From contig CM055104.1 of the NCBI GenBank assembly GCA_029204225.1, forward strand, positions 20,493,761-20,557,760: a DNA stretch of 64,000 nt, in the 5' to 3' direction. This stretch comes from Diphasiastrum complanatum (lineage: Eukaryota; Streptophyta; Lycopodiopsida; Lycopodiales; Lycopodiaceae). Under the pieces are notes generated by a model. That model did no database searches and had not been told where the DNA came from. It saw nothing but the letters and a program-made list of their open reading frames with translations. The translations under genes and the position numbers were made by a program. Below are positions 25,192 to 41,716 of the stretch, one piece after another. Each line of letters begins with the position of its first letter. The first letter of the stretch is position 1.

Positions 25192-27770
25192 ATGGCTTCA
25201 ATAAGTAGTATGCAATAGATCTATACGATCCTCGACTCAGCCGGATCAAACTTCCTAGCATGGAAGATAAAGACCTCTCTCATATTGAAGGGAGAAGAGC
25301 TATGGCCCTAGGTAGACGGCACCAAAGAGAAGGAGAAGACGAAGAAGAAGTTTAAGCCTAAGAGGGAGTCAGGCAGGATCGAGACCAGCAAGCAGAGAGA
25401 GCCACTAGAGGCAAATGGAAGAACAAAGGGACGCTGAAACAACAGAATTGAGACAAAAAACTATGCGTACACCGCAGCACAATGGTGTTGCAGAAAGAAA
25501 GAACATGACTCTCATGGAAGTCGCTAGGTGCATGATGGCCTAGTCGAAGGCTCCAAGAGTGCTGTGGGCTGAAGTAGTAGCTACAGCCGCCTACATTCAG
25601 AATAGGATAGAAAAATCTGGTGTTCCTCACACAACACCACATGAACTATGGTGGGGTAGAAAATTCAATCTGACTCATGTTCGAATCTTTGGTTGTGCAA
25701 CATATGCACATGTTTCTGACAAGCTTCAAAAGAAGCTTGATGAGAAAGAAAAACAAGGATATCTTGTAGGATATGACAATCATTCATCATACTACAGAAT
25801 CTATATGCCAGAGACAAACACAGTGAAGACATTTAGAGACATCAAGTTCAATGAGACCAGAACAATGGCCAACAATGATCTTGTCAGTTATGAAGTTATT
25901 GAAAGACAATATTATGATCTACCAACCGCAACAGAGGGAGCATAGGATGAACACTCAGACAAAGATGTTTGAGTTGCACCTCGATCAAGCGACGAATCAG
26001 ACGAAAAAAGATTCGCAAGTCTGCCTACTGCTACTACACCTGTAAACTGAAATGGTTCTGGACCTAGCAGAACAGATAAAGAAAAGAGCATTACAGTACC
26101 AAAAGGAACTCCCAAAAGATCAACAAGAGAGCAAAGAGCGCCAACAAGATTTGTGCTAGGTAGCTCAGCTTCTACATCTAAAGAGTTTTGTGGATTCAAT
26201 GGAGAACCACAAACATTTGAAGAAGCAATTGATTGTCCAGAGAAGGACAAATGGATCCAAGACATGAATGAAAAAATTGAATCCATGAAGAAGAATGAGG
26301 TATGGACACTGCAACCAGTGCCAGAAAAACGAAAAACAGTGCAATGCAAATGGGTTTACAAACTCAAGTATGGACTGAATAGAGATGTTTTGAGATACAA
26401 GGCTAGACTTGTAGCAAAGGGTTTTTCTCATAAGTATGGCATCGACTACACTGAGACCTTCTCTCCAGTGGTGAAGCATGCTTCCTTACATCTGCTATCT
26501 GCATACGTAGCTGCATACGACTTCAAGATTCACATTGTTGATGAGAAGAAACATTCCTACATGGCAAATTAGACGAAGAAGTCTACATGGATCAACCTCC
26601 AGGTTAAACCTCCGAATCACTTCCTACTTATGCATGTCGAATGCACAGGAGTATCTATGGTCTGAAGCAATCAACATGACAATGGTTTAAGAAGAAAGAA
26701 TCAAGCTCTGAGATCCTTAGGATTTGAGACATTGATAACTGATTCCAATGTTTATATGAGAATCATAGATGGGAAGATTATCATTGTTGTTGTGTATGTG
26801 GACAAAACCCTGATACTATGCAGAAGCGAAGGCCTGATTGCAGGAGTGAAGAATGAGATCTCGAAACATTTCAAGATTACAGACTTAGGAGAAGCCAGAT
26901 GCTATCTTGGCTTACAGATTGACAGAGATTTTGACGAAGAGAAATTTTACCTTCATCAATCCAGATATACCCAAAAAATCCTAGAAAATTTTGGGATGAT
27001 GAATTGCAAAGGAGCAAATACTCCAATGCTTACAATAATTCTGACGAATGAAGATTGTTCAAAGACTGAAGAGGAAAGAGAATTGATGCAACATACACCA
27101 TACATGAAGCTAATCGGATCACTAATGTATCTTGCAGATAACACACGTTCTGACATTGCTTATGTTGTGTTCAGGATGAGTCAATTCAGTACGAATCCAT
27201 GATTGACTCATTGGAAGATATCGAAGTGAATCTTGTAGTACCTTCAACTAATGAAGGATTTTGGGTTGTGTTATTCTCGTGATGCAGGATTCCAGATGCT
27301 TTCCTATAGTGATGCTAGTTGGTTATCTCTTAAGGACGACTACAAAATTGTCTCAGGAGGATGTACCATCGTAGTAGGAGCAACAATTCTCTTGGTCAGC
27401 AAAAAAATAGACCATCGTAGCTCAGTCATCCTACGAAGCAAAATACATAGCAGCAATGAAGATGGCCAATGAAATTACTTGGCTCAAATAGTTCCTTAAT
27501 GAACTAGGTGAAATGAGAAATGAACCTCTGATTTTACAGATGGACAATACATTCGCAATACACCTGACGAAGAATCCCGTGTTTCACTCAAGGACGAAAC
27601 GCATTGCAATCAAGTACCACTTGATAAGGGATCGATCGAAAAGAAGAAGTTGCAAACTACTTTCATTGGAACGAAGAAGATGATTGCTGACATCTTCACA
27701 AAGGCCTGTTTGTTCGAGAAACTGAGGAGCAGTCTTGGAGTCATAAAGCTACCACGCTTTGAGAGGGAGC
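25192..27770 (+). pseudogene. Copia C4 gag-pol remnant, RT motif YVDK
   Basis: ATG at 25192 starts a gag fragment (LDSAGSNFLAWKIKTSLIL) with a stop after eight codons. Near 25465 it joins directly to the end of integrase ([21 protein letters not shown]), so protease and the integrase core are deleted. The integrase C-terminal region is open at 25559-25945 (WGRKFNLTHVRIFGC). RT follows in pieces: CKWVYKLKYGLNRDV, GIDYTETFSPVVKHASLH, and from 26732 VVVYVDKTLILC. The second catalytic Asp of YVDD is Lys here. RNase H is broken (LSYSDASWLSLKDDY, then TTFIGTKKMIADIFTKACL). The last frame reads on into the 3' LTR. Many stops lie between the pieces. Confidence 0.9.
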
Positions 27771-28243
27771 TGAAGAAACAAAACATTTTTGTTACCAAAG
27801 CTCTGCTAGCTCTCGACTCCCAACCTGACGAATATCTCGAAGACTTTGAAAATGAAGACCTCGAAGACGAAATGTTGGTGAACAACACAAACAACAAGAG
27901 AAGGTCAAATGAGCAAAACGAAAATGTTCAAGCAAGATCCATAGAGATCCCAGAAGTCCGCTAGTAAGCGAGACATTGTTCATGGGAGAACATTGCCTTC
28001 TCTCCCACCAGTGCGTTGTGTGGGTCTGTCACACAGTGCTTAAAATCAAGAGGATCAATAGATGATGTTGTAGCCATTCTACACATATCGTTCTGAATTG
28101 TTTGATCTCGATCGAATTATTGTCTGCTTGTTGTTCATGTATCTCATTCGCTTTTTTTTATCTATTCTGCACATAGGTTCAATCTTGTTGAATGTTGAAT
28201 TAACTTAAACGTAGGTTAGCAGTGTCTGTCTACATTCTGGAAT
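27771..28243 (+). repeat. 3' LTR of Copia C4, truncated
   Basis: It aligns to the 5' LTR from its first base (tgaagaaacaaaa) and lacks about 250 internal bases. Similarity stops after tacattctgga near 28243, about 100 bases short of the expected end. The pol reading frame overlaps its first 190 bases. Confidence 0.85.
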
Positions 28244-29600
28244 ATTTATAGCCGTTCACTGTAGGTAGTCCTCACTGGTCCAGCGTTGATAGTGGGTTAT
28301 TTGAATTACACTTCAAACTTGTGATTCATCATTTCAGAAGGCAAAGCAGGACGGTAAAGGCAGTACAGCTAAGAACTTGAAGTATTCATGACTAGCCAGT
28401 TTTTGCGGCAAACCGGCTACCTAATGGCACATTGAGGTAAGACTCACACTTTTCATAAGTAGTTTATCTTCATGACGTCATTTTTCGGTACGTTGTCTTC
28501 TTTCAATTGGAATAGAATGTGGTATGTAGCCATAAACAATTTGGTTTGAAGAAGGGTTTTTCAAGTATTTTCGTTGATATTGAGTTTTAAGAATTGATCG
28601 CACCTTCTTGAAATGACAAAACCATCATTGTCAGGTGTGCATTATGTTTGAGTCCATCGTTCCTAGGGTGATTGAATTGTACATTTGTATTCTCTTAACC
28701 AAATAATTAGTTTTGATATCAATACTAAAGCGTTTGGCACTATCACGAGTACGAAAATTGGGTTGAGGTTATAGCTAGATTGTGGGTGTAGACTAGTGAA
28801 TTACCTATTTGTTATTTTTCCAATTTATGAAACTGGGAAAAAATTTGGGCCATGTGTTGGAGTACATGCGTTAGGGAAGAGTAAGAAAAGGATTTTTCTG
28901 CAATTTGATGTTTTACTAAGTTGTCTAGCATATTTTCCAGTTAGTTAAAACGAGTATACGGAATCGTCAAGTTGTGAAGCATTTTTCCAGTTTTTGTTAT
29001 GAAACGTATCAACTGGACCCGACCTCTATAAGACACCAAAGCGGGCCATCCACCATCCATGGTTGAAAAACACCACCTTGGTTAAAACGTCACATTAGTC
29101 ACACCCGTCGTCTCGGTACTGTCTAGTAAAATACCTAGACCCGACGGTCAGCAAAAATACCACCGCTTATCAAACAAATCGGTGCATATAACTTGCACCC
29201 CACGAGCACATCATAGGAAATAAATTGGTTCCAAGGCCACATAGGATTTTTTTACTAACCACAAGCCGAATTCAGTGGGGAAAGAGACATTAGCGAGATC
29301 CTAGCGTGAATTAGCAATCAGAAGCTTTTATGAAATCGTGACTCTAGAAAGCTAGTGAATCATTGCACCAAAAGTACTAGCACCCCCTCCTTACAATCAT
29401 ACTTCTGAGAGCATGGAAAACTCTCATTGGCTCAGGAGCACTTGGTAACTGAGAAAGCCCCCAGGATTGGATGTGGTAGGTCCTCTGTTACTCACGTAAG
29501 GCATAACCACCATCAGTAGTGGTGCCCCTTGACTTTTTTAGGACTTTTTGGTTGGACCAATCCTTGCCAAAAATGGCCCTAATAGAGGCTATTAGAAAAA
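28244..29600. other. Unassigned intergenic or Gypsy 3' DNA
   Basis: No open frame of note and no recognisable domain was found. It lies between the broken C4 LTR and the GAACCTTC-rich stretch of G3. It may be G3 LTR, but no second copy was found in the window to prove that. Confidence 0.4.
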
Positions 29601-30200
29601 GTGCTATTTTGGCAAATCAGTTTTGGAAATAGGCCTCTTCAGTATTGTTAAACAAGTTACCAAAAATTTTGGTGAAGGTTCTTGACCAATCTAGAGGCTC
29701 AACGAGGGTTTCGTAGATTCAGAACCTTCACCAAATGACAACACTCGCACATGTACTACGTTTAATAGCTTTTTCAGGGTATCAACTCTCGCCCAAGTCA
29801 ATTTTGATGTTCTGAATTTATATGTTAGGTCAGTGAAGCTTTGTAATGACATCTTGATGGCCTGCGAAGGTTCCCAAAGTTCTATAAAGTTGTACCTTCA
29901 CACAATACCATTTTGAGTGCTTCTTATTCAAACTAACTCTCACTGAGTTTAGAGTAGCTAAAAATACTATTTGGAAGTAATTGTAATCTTTGCAAAGGTT
30001 GGTTTGACTGTTTGTATCAAAAATTAGCCCTACTAGTGATTTTTGACCTTGTTTTTAAATTAAAAATCAAATTTCTTTGTGTTTCAGATAACTTTTTTTA
30101 ATGTTTTTAATTTTTTTTTTGAATGTCTTTTCCAAATAAGTAGAAATATAATCAATGAAAGGCAACAAAAATACAAAAGAAAATAAAATAAAAACTACCT
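29601..30200 (-). repeat. Gypsy G3 3' region, LTR-like, GAACCTTC motifs
   Basis: The reverse complement resembles the G2 3' region (21060-21430). GAAGGTTC or GAACCTTC occurs at 29674-29681, 29722-29729 and 29866-29873. It lies just downstream, in element orientation, of the integrase end at 30209. Homopolymer T and A runs (30085-30190) separate it from the coding end. Confidence 0.55.
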
Positions 30201-30208
30201 GTTAGGAA

Positions 30209-31331
30209 CTAAGTAAGAAGTTCTGGCTGCCAAAACTTGTGTAATCGGCTACCATTGATTAGATTATCAAATCCTATTCCATCTAGATGTTCCAATATCA
30301 TTGCTCCATAACATAGGATCTCTTTGACATGATAAGGTCCTTCACTTGTGAACTTCAATTTTCCTTTGATAAGCTTGGCTTTGTACATTAGCCCCAAATC
30401 ACCCTCTTTTAGATCCTTCTTATGCAATTTTTGATCATGCAAAGCTTTCCAAGCTTTCTGTGTTGCTAACACATGAACTACCATTAATCTGGTTTCACAT
30501 AGCTTATGTAACACATCATGACACAATTGTAAAGATTTTGATTCATCCTATTCGTGAAGTTGGTACAAGAAATTCAATTGGCATAATAATCTTGGCCATA
30601 AACCATATGAAAAGGTGTTTATTTGTACTAACTTTGTAAGCAGTTCAGAATGCCCATAGTGCTACATGTAACTTATGTTCCCAATCTACTAGCCTCCATG
30701 GTTTTAGTTAAAATACTGCATAGAATCTTGTTAGAAGATTTAACTTGTCCATTTTCCCTTGGGTAATAAGGTGTAATAAATCGATGTATCACAAAAAATT
30801 CTTTCAAAAAACCTTCAATTGTTTCATTAATAGATTGAGTGCCTCTATCACTCGGGACATCCAAATCTGACTATGATGCTTTCGTACAAGAACTTTGTAG
30901 TAGATCTTGCATCTGCTACCTGCACAGCTTGTGCAACACATTTGGTCATATAATCAGTAGCCACAATAATATAATATGTCTGAGTACCCCTTGTAGCTGG
31001 ATGTATTGGTCCAATATAATCCAGTCCCCACTTTTCAAATGGTGCTTGTGCTAAAACTGGATGCAACTGCTCATAATGTGACTTAGTATGACACCGTGCA
31101 TGTTGACAAACATCACAAGATTGAATATACTTCATATTCTTATGAATGGTTGGCCACCAATACTCTAATTGTAAAAAATCATGAACCGTAATATCAGCTA
31201 CAAAATGACCTCCACCTATAACATCATGTGATAACATGATAATATTTAGTACTTTATGTGGCAAAATGGATCGTCGTAGAATGTCATCAATGTGAAAGAT
31301 CATATTTGCTATATTTCCATATTTGGCAAAT
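30209..31331 (-). pseudogene. Ty3/Gypsy G3 integrase (disabled)
   Basis: Reading leftward, an HHCC zinc finger (HDVIGGGHF, then CDVCQHARC) is followed by the core: GLDYIGPIHP (first Asp) and, after a frame change near 30860, SDRGTQ (second Asp). The third position reads NGQVKSSNK, with Lys where the catalytic Glu is expected. After a gap with stops (about 30530-30670), the C-terminal chromatin-side module reads KDLKEGDLGLMYKAKL and EGPYHVKEIL (a GPY/F-type domain), ending in SRLHKFW before the stop at 30209. Its upstream end meets the C5 LTR at 31332. RNase H of the same element lies beyond C5 at 33008-33195. Confidence 0.85.
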
Positions 31332-31835
31332 TGAGGCCAACTTTGTTTTAGACTTAAAGATTGACTTTTCAAAGTTTGAATGTTGGGTACTTTGAATCTA
31401 GACCCAAAAATTATACGGTTAGCATTTTGGAGGGAAAGGCCAAATAGGGTTCGACCTGTTATAAAAGGATGTAACTCGTGGAGAGACATATCTTCTCTCT
31501 TCTCTATCTCATTTCATGCTTATACATGGTTCTCTTGGGTTCTACCATGCATTGGTGCACTATACTTGTGATTGCATGCAATTCTATGTGTAGAATTTCT
31601 ATAATTGTTATTTTTGAATCCACACATGTGAAATATAGTATCTTGCTGGTTTTGTGTGGACATCAATAGTACATAATCATTTGATTCAAGTTTGATCAAG
31701 TTCTATTAGAGTTTGCATCTCATTTTGTGTGTAGATGCTGATTTTTCTACATTGGTGAGACTGGTAGGATTTCTTCTTTTGTAACCCAAGATCTTTTTTG
31801 TGGATTTGATCATCAATGATCTGAAATCCTTCACA
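31332..31835 (+). repeat. C1-family LTR of insertion C5
   Basis: It matches the C1 LTR from tgaggccaac to ccttcaca. The internal palindrome is decayed to ccacacatgtgaa (near 31620). The primer site cggtatcagagc follows at 31836-31847. Confidence 0.75.
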
Positions 31836-33007
31836 CGGTATCAGAGCTTGTGTTTTAGGTTATGAAAAAGGAAATCATATTTATCAATGATTTGGTGAGG
31901 TATCAAGGCTAGAGCATGCTAGAGGGGATTCACACCAAAATCGAGTTTTTTGCTTTTGTATGAAGCAAGGAAAGAAGAGGAGTGGATCCAAGCAATGGAT
32001 ATTGATTATCAAGCTCTTATGAAGAATGAAACATCTTTTGGAGGATCTTCTTGTGTAGATGATGCTATGCAAGTGGATGGATGTTATCTTGCTATAAAAT
32101 CAAGTAATGGATCTAGAAAACAAAGTTTTTTCAATGACTTTTATGGTCAAGTTGATGATCAAGAGGTTGATTACAAAGGGCTTCAACAAGGCAAAAAGAG
32201 AAGTTGGGAATTTGGAGCTAGTCAAGAGCATCAAAGGAGAGGTAATTGGCAAAGATGTTATGGATCTATTTTTGCAGCTTATTGAAGACTCAATTAAGGT
32301 CAAAGGAGCAGCAAGGAAGTGTTTTTCAAGTTTACTTAACTTGTTTTATCTCATGTTTGAGCATTTTCATGTGGATGTGTGCAAATTTCAAGATATGGTC
32401 AAACTAGCTACATTGGTGAGTATCATTTTGATGTTGGACTTGTACTAGCATTCTTGGCTGGTTTTGTTGATGGAAGTGAAGCTATTGGAGGTTCATTATA
32501 TCACTCATCCATGGCTAAGTTCTCAAGTGTTGAGCTACTTAGTGCCAATGTTTGGAGATTGTCAATTTTTGGTGAATTCATGGTCATTTTCTTGTGTCAA
32601 GTAGATCTTGAAGATGGACTAGTAAAACTTGCTTGGTTTATGGAGTCATGTAGTGCTACTTTAGTATCATGGATGAAATCACTTACTCATGGATTTCCAA
32701 GGCTTGATGATTTCTTGTGGCAAGATGGAGATGGAGGCTCATTCATGGAATGTCATGGTGGATACATGGCAACAAGGACAAAGAAGGAGGAGACATGCAA
32801 GTAAAAGTTGATCACTCACATTTATTGTTTGTTTGCTATATTTTTCCAAAGAGTTTAGAGTTGGAAGCATGGTGGAATCATCTCATTTACATTCTATTTT
32901 ATTTTTCATGTTCTAGTCACATTTCTACATGTAAAATTGATGTAAGAAATAGTGAAGCATCCCAAGTGGACACTATTCTCTATATCAATTATGGTTGTTT
33001 CTATTTT
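31332..33007 (+). mobile_element. Copia-derived non-autonomous insertion C5 inside G3
   Basis: A C1-family LTR (31332-31835), a primer site and a homologous leader (gagcatgctaga near 31911) begin the element. The leader joins a short RT N-terminal segment (EEWIQAMDIDYQALMKNET, 31974-32030). After that about 1 kb shows no Copia domain. Open frames there (32041-32804) have no recognised function. It ends near 33007, where Gypsy RNase H resumes on the minus strand. No 3' LTR was seen, so the right end is either lost or unrecognised. It resembles a large deletion derivative carrying foreign or degenerate DNA. Confidence 0.65.
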
Positions 33008-33195
33008 GAGTACTTGTTCACAAGATACAACAACGGCTAATGATCTGTATAGAATGCAAAATGCGTAGCTATCAAATAATGACGATACTTCTTAATAGAA
33101 AACACCATTGCTAAGGCTTCCCTCTCCATGGTGGAATAATTGATTTCAACATCATTCAACTGTCGGCTAGTGAACTTAATCGGAAACATCAATGC
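33008..33195 (-). pseudogene. Gypsy G3 RNase H remnant
   Basis: The reverse complement reads IKFTSRQLNDVEINYSTMERE, ALAMVFSIKKYRHYL, FYTDH, a stop, then PLLYLVNK. This is the same RNase H segment as G2 (ASRQLTDPEKNYSTTEREAL, TDHQPLLYLVNK), with Gln changed to a stop. It is too short for the open-frame cut-off but clear by motif. It is the upstream part of the element whose integrase lies at 30209-31331. Confidence 0.8.
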
Positions 33196-35338
33196 TCAAA
33201 GTTGGAAAAAGTGATCTTCTTGGATCCATGGTGTGCCTCCATTCCTTATTTCTTCATGGCACCTACACAAGATCGAAGTAATGCATATTTAAGAGCTTAT
33301 CATATAAAAAAAATGGAGAGATTTAAGCAAAGAGCAATGCCACTTACCATCTACTTGGAAGAAAACAAGCAATTGCAAGAGGAAGGAGACAAGGAGAGCA
33401 AAAGAAAAAGAAATAACAAGGAGAACAAAAGAGCAAAAATGAGTAGACAAAAGAGGGAGGAGGAAGAGGAAGGAAAAAAGAGAGCAGCTACACACCTTGA
33501 CCTCCTCCATGATTCACCCCACTAGCACAAAAAGGCACGAAGAGTGACATGTTTTTTGAAAGTTTTGTCGCTAAATACGTTAGAACAAAATAGAGTCCGC
33601 TCTCTTGCTGTTTTTTGGCATTCACTCCATATATTCACCAAACATACACATGCCAAGAAAATGTCTAAAGACCTCGACGCTTCTACTATGCCAAGATGTT
33701 CAAAAATGGCTCTTTGGCTTTTCCCTGTTAACCCTCAATTGACTTTCATTTGACTTAGCCCTTACTCAAATGAGATTATGAAATACTCAACAAAAAACCC
33801 CTAGTAATTTTATGAATGCAAATAGATAATTTTTATCTGATTATTGTTGTTGGTAATGATGTTGGTGTTTTATGCGAGTTGAGAGCCTAGTGATTTATGC
33901 AAGAAAGAACGGGACACAATTTTTTTGTATTTATGACTTGTAGATAAAGGTGTATTTAAAGTGTGGGAATGCATGCAAGAAAAGCATAGGGACATGCAGT
34001 TTTTGCTATTTATGACTTGTGCACAAACCCTTATAATTTAAGAAATTGACTTTTTGCATAAACTCCATTGACCAACTCGAACACATAGTATAGCCTTTCG
34101 CAAGGCAATGCGAAAAAGAACTAAGCACATGTTGCTAATGATAAGCTAAGTTAAGGTGTGTGCACGATTTGAGTTGCGTAACAAATTGACGTGTACACCC
34201 AAGGAAAAAAGTGAAGCATGATTCTGTGTCAAAATCCATCTCATTGTCACATAGATGCCAATTTGCAACGTGCACACTAACACTCAAGAGTCAACACCAT
34301 TATTCAAGAAAGTCGACAAAGTATAGAAATGAAACTAGGGTTTTTTTTCTAAAAATATAAAACTTTGACATATGAGAACTTTTGTAATGCAAAAAAAAAC
34401 TGTGTGTTGGTCATTTTCATATGCAAAAAATTTGTGTAGTAAAGTAGGTGAAAAAATAAACTAAGGTTGAGGATGCGCCCCTTCCTTGAGACCTTCCACC
34501 TAGGGAAAGCCATCCACCCTCGAGCGAATGCCCTTCTTGGGAACAACAGCCTCGAAGGGAGACCCTCCCCCCCCTCCCCTTTTTTTTTTGTTTTTCTAGG
34601 GTCCTTTTGATGTTAAGGGAGAAATGAAATTCTCACCATTCAACGATTTGCTTTGGGCTTAAGGGGAGTGTTGATGAGCACTGTTCAGGGACATTTCAGT
34701 TTCCTCCAATTTCTTGCATTTTTTTTTAGATGTAGATTGTAAGTATTTTTTTGCCTTCTAGATCCTGCATCTCAAATTGCTTGCCAAAAAAAAAACTAGA
34801 ATTTTTATTAATAAATATTTGATTAACTCAATAAACCTATGTCACTAAGCTTTATATGCACATTTCGACATGTAAAAAAAGGGTTAAAAAAAAGGTGCAT
34901 GTAAAGAAAGGTAAGTTTTTTAAGATGCACTTTTGGACAACCAAAAGTTGCATGTAAAAAAAGATTCTGTCACAAACTTTTTGTTCACGAGTTTTGGGAG
35001 GCAACACATTGTCCATTCTTAAAAAGTTAAAAGCAATATAGGGATATGAAAGTAGAACAAAAGGGCCCTTCTTTGTCATCAGTTTCCATTCCAATCCGGA
35101 ACCATGTTTGCTTTTATTATTGCAACAACAACAACTATTATTAATAATATAACCTATAATTATACCCAAATTTACTAACAATACGAAACACAATAATAAC
35201 GACAAAAAGGAGAATAGAAACGACACGAAGCCAAGGGAGTGAGCGAGAGAGAAAGAGAGAGGGGGGGTCGGGGGTGTGAGAATTATAAAGCATACAGACG
35301 TGCTTTTTGGGTTTATAATGAGATAGAGTGGATCGTAG
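33196..35338. other. Unassigned DNA upstream of the F-box gene
   Basis: A 107-codon open frame (33202-33525) is almost entirely Lys/Glu/Arg low complexity in its second half and is not supported as a gene. Homopolymer tracts of C and T occur near 34567-34590. The last few hundred bases must include the promoter and 5' UTR of the gene starting at 35339. A G-rich run, ggggggg, lies at about 35262-35268. Confidence 0.5.
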
Positions 35339-40458
<5,120 letters not shown>

Positions 40459-41658
40459 ATACCATGTAAATTGGTTTCTGTGAACCTGGTCAAGAAAGAT
40501 GGAATAACACTTCCCGCATGTCATACTCAAACCAGCTCTTCTTACAAAATATGACATGATAAGTGGAAGTTGTCTAAGATGTAAATAGGACTTCGAGAAG
40601 AGTTCATCTTCTGTAGTTTCAGTTATTTGTGCATTTGTGAAAACAACACCCAGAAACATATCAATTATAGGTATCGTTATGGGATTGACGGCTAATTTAT
40701 GGGACAATTTTTATACCTCAATCTGGTCTATCTGATCAGTAAGAATGAAATTTTTTGGAGTTTCAAGTAACCTGCACTTGAGTTCCAAGTGACGACAAGT
40801 CCAAATTCATATTACAATTTTATTGAACTGGTTTAGATTTTTCTGCAATCCTCTTGCATGCCTTCCGGCAGCTTAGTCGACGTAGCAAAGTCTTGTAACA
40901 AAATTCATTCAAATTGATTCAGATAACTGTACTTACTTACAGCTTTGTGTCAGAACATGCACGTCAAACTTGGTTTGAGGCCTGGGGATCATGGAACGTT
41001 GTTTTTTACTAAGGTTTGATGTCTATTTTAATTGTCCTCAATAGCTAAGATCATAGATAGCTTCATGATGCTTGTGCAATCTCGGATGTAGTACTAAGTA
41101 GTTGAATAATCCTTCATCAGTCCTGGGATTTTTTAAGGCTGAAATTTAGATCCAAATTAGATCTTATTCTCTGTTGCTAAAGATCATTGCTTTTTAAATG
41201 CAGAATTTATTGGATCTTAAAGTTTGCCTATGTTGTGGTTGTAAACGGCAATCATAAGTATGTTCTTCCAGTATTCCCCAACCAGCCAGGAAGCTCCGAG
41301 TAGTGCATCTTCCTAGATGGACATGGATGATTGTCACTAAAGTTTGCACAATTTTTCCGAAATTGGAAGGTTTTTATGTGATCAATTTGTTAAGGTTCTT
41401 ATAGGATCCAACCCTTTATTTTTGTGTCTATTGAAGTACATTTGTGCTCATCAAAGATGCAAATCCATTATTGTACCAAATGGTAAGTTCGTGAATAGTT
41501 TGAAGTTTGTATTCACCCTTTTTGGTGTTAGATTCGTCCATCCTAGGACGACGACGACATCATCCCATATTAAATATCAATAAGGAATGACCATGTTAAA
41601 AACATTTTCATATCTATATTCCATAATAACTTATACATTTGTACTTGCACTTCAAAAC
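40459..41658. other. F-box 3' flank up to the LINE insertion
   Basis: It follows the TAG of the F-box gene and must hold its 3' UTR. No other gene is visible. A small open frame (41344-41583) has no recognised domain. It ends at the left copy of the LINE target duplication. Confidence 0.5.
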
Positions 41659-41716
41659 AAACAAGGATGAAAACAGATTCAAGTTAACTGTATAGTTTAC
41701 AGCGACGGGAGCTGCG

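Larger units (their letters stand above)
24240..28243 (+). mobile_element. Ty1/Copia element C4, internally deleted
   Basis: The left LTR (24240-25061), the primer site tggtatcagagcc at 25063-25075, a damaged polyprotein and a shortened right LTR (27771-28243) are in the expected order. The internal region is only about 2.7 kb because protease and most of integrase are missing. With YVDK in place of YVDD in RT it is a dead copy. The target duplication cannot be tested because the right LTR is truncated. Confidence 0.88.

Noticed and set aside
32041-32804. Host gene inside C5
   Set aside because: Several overlapping short frames in different phases, with no domain and no convincing splice pattern.
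33202-33525. 107-codon Lys/Glu-rich frame
   Set aside because: Low complexity and beside a truncated Gypsy relic; no recognisable domain.
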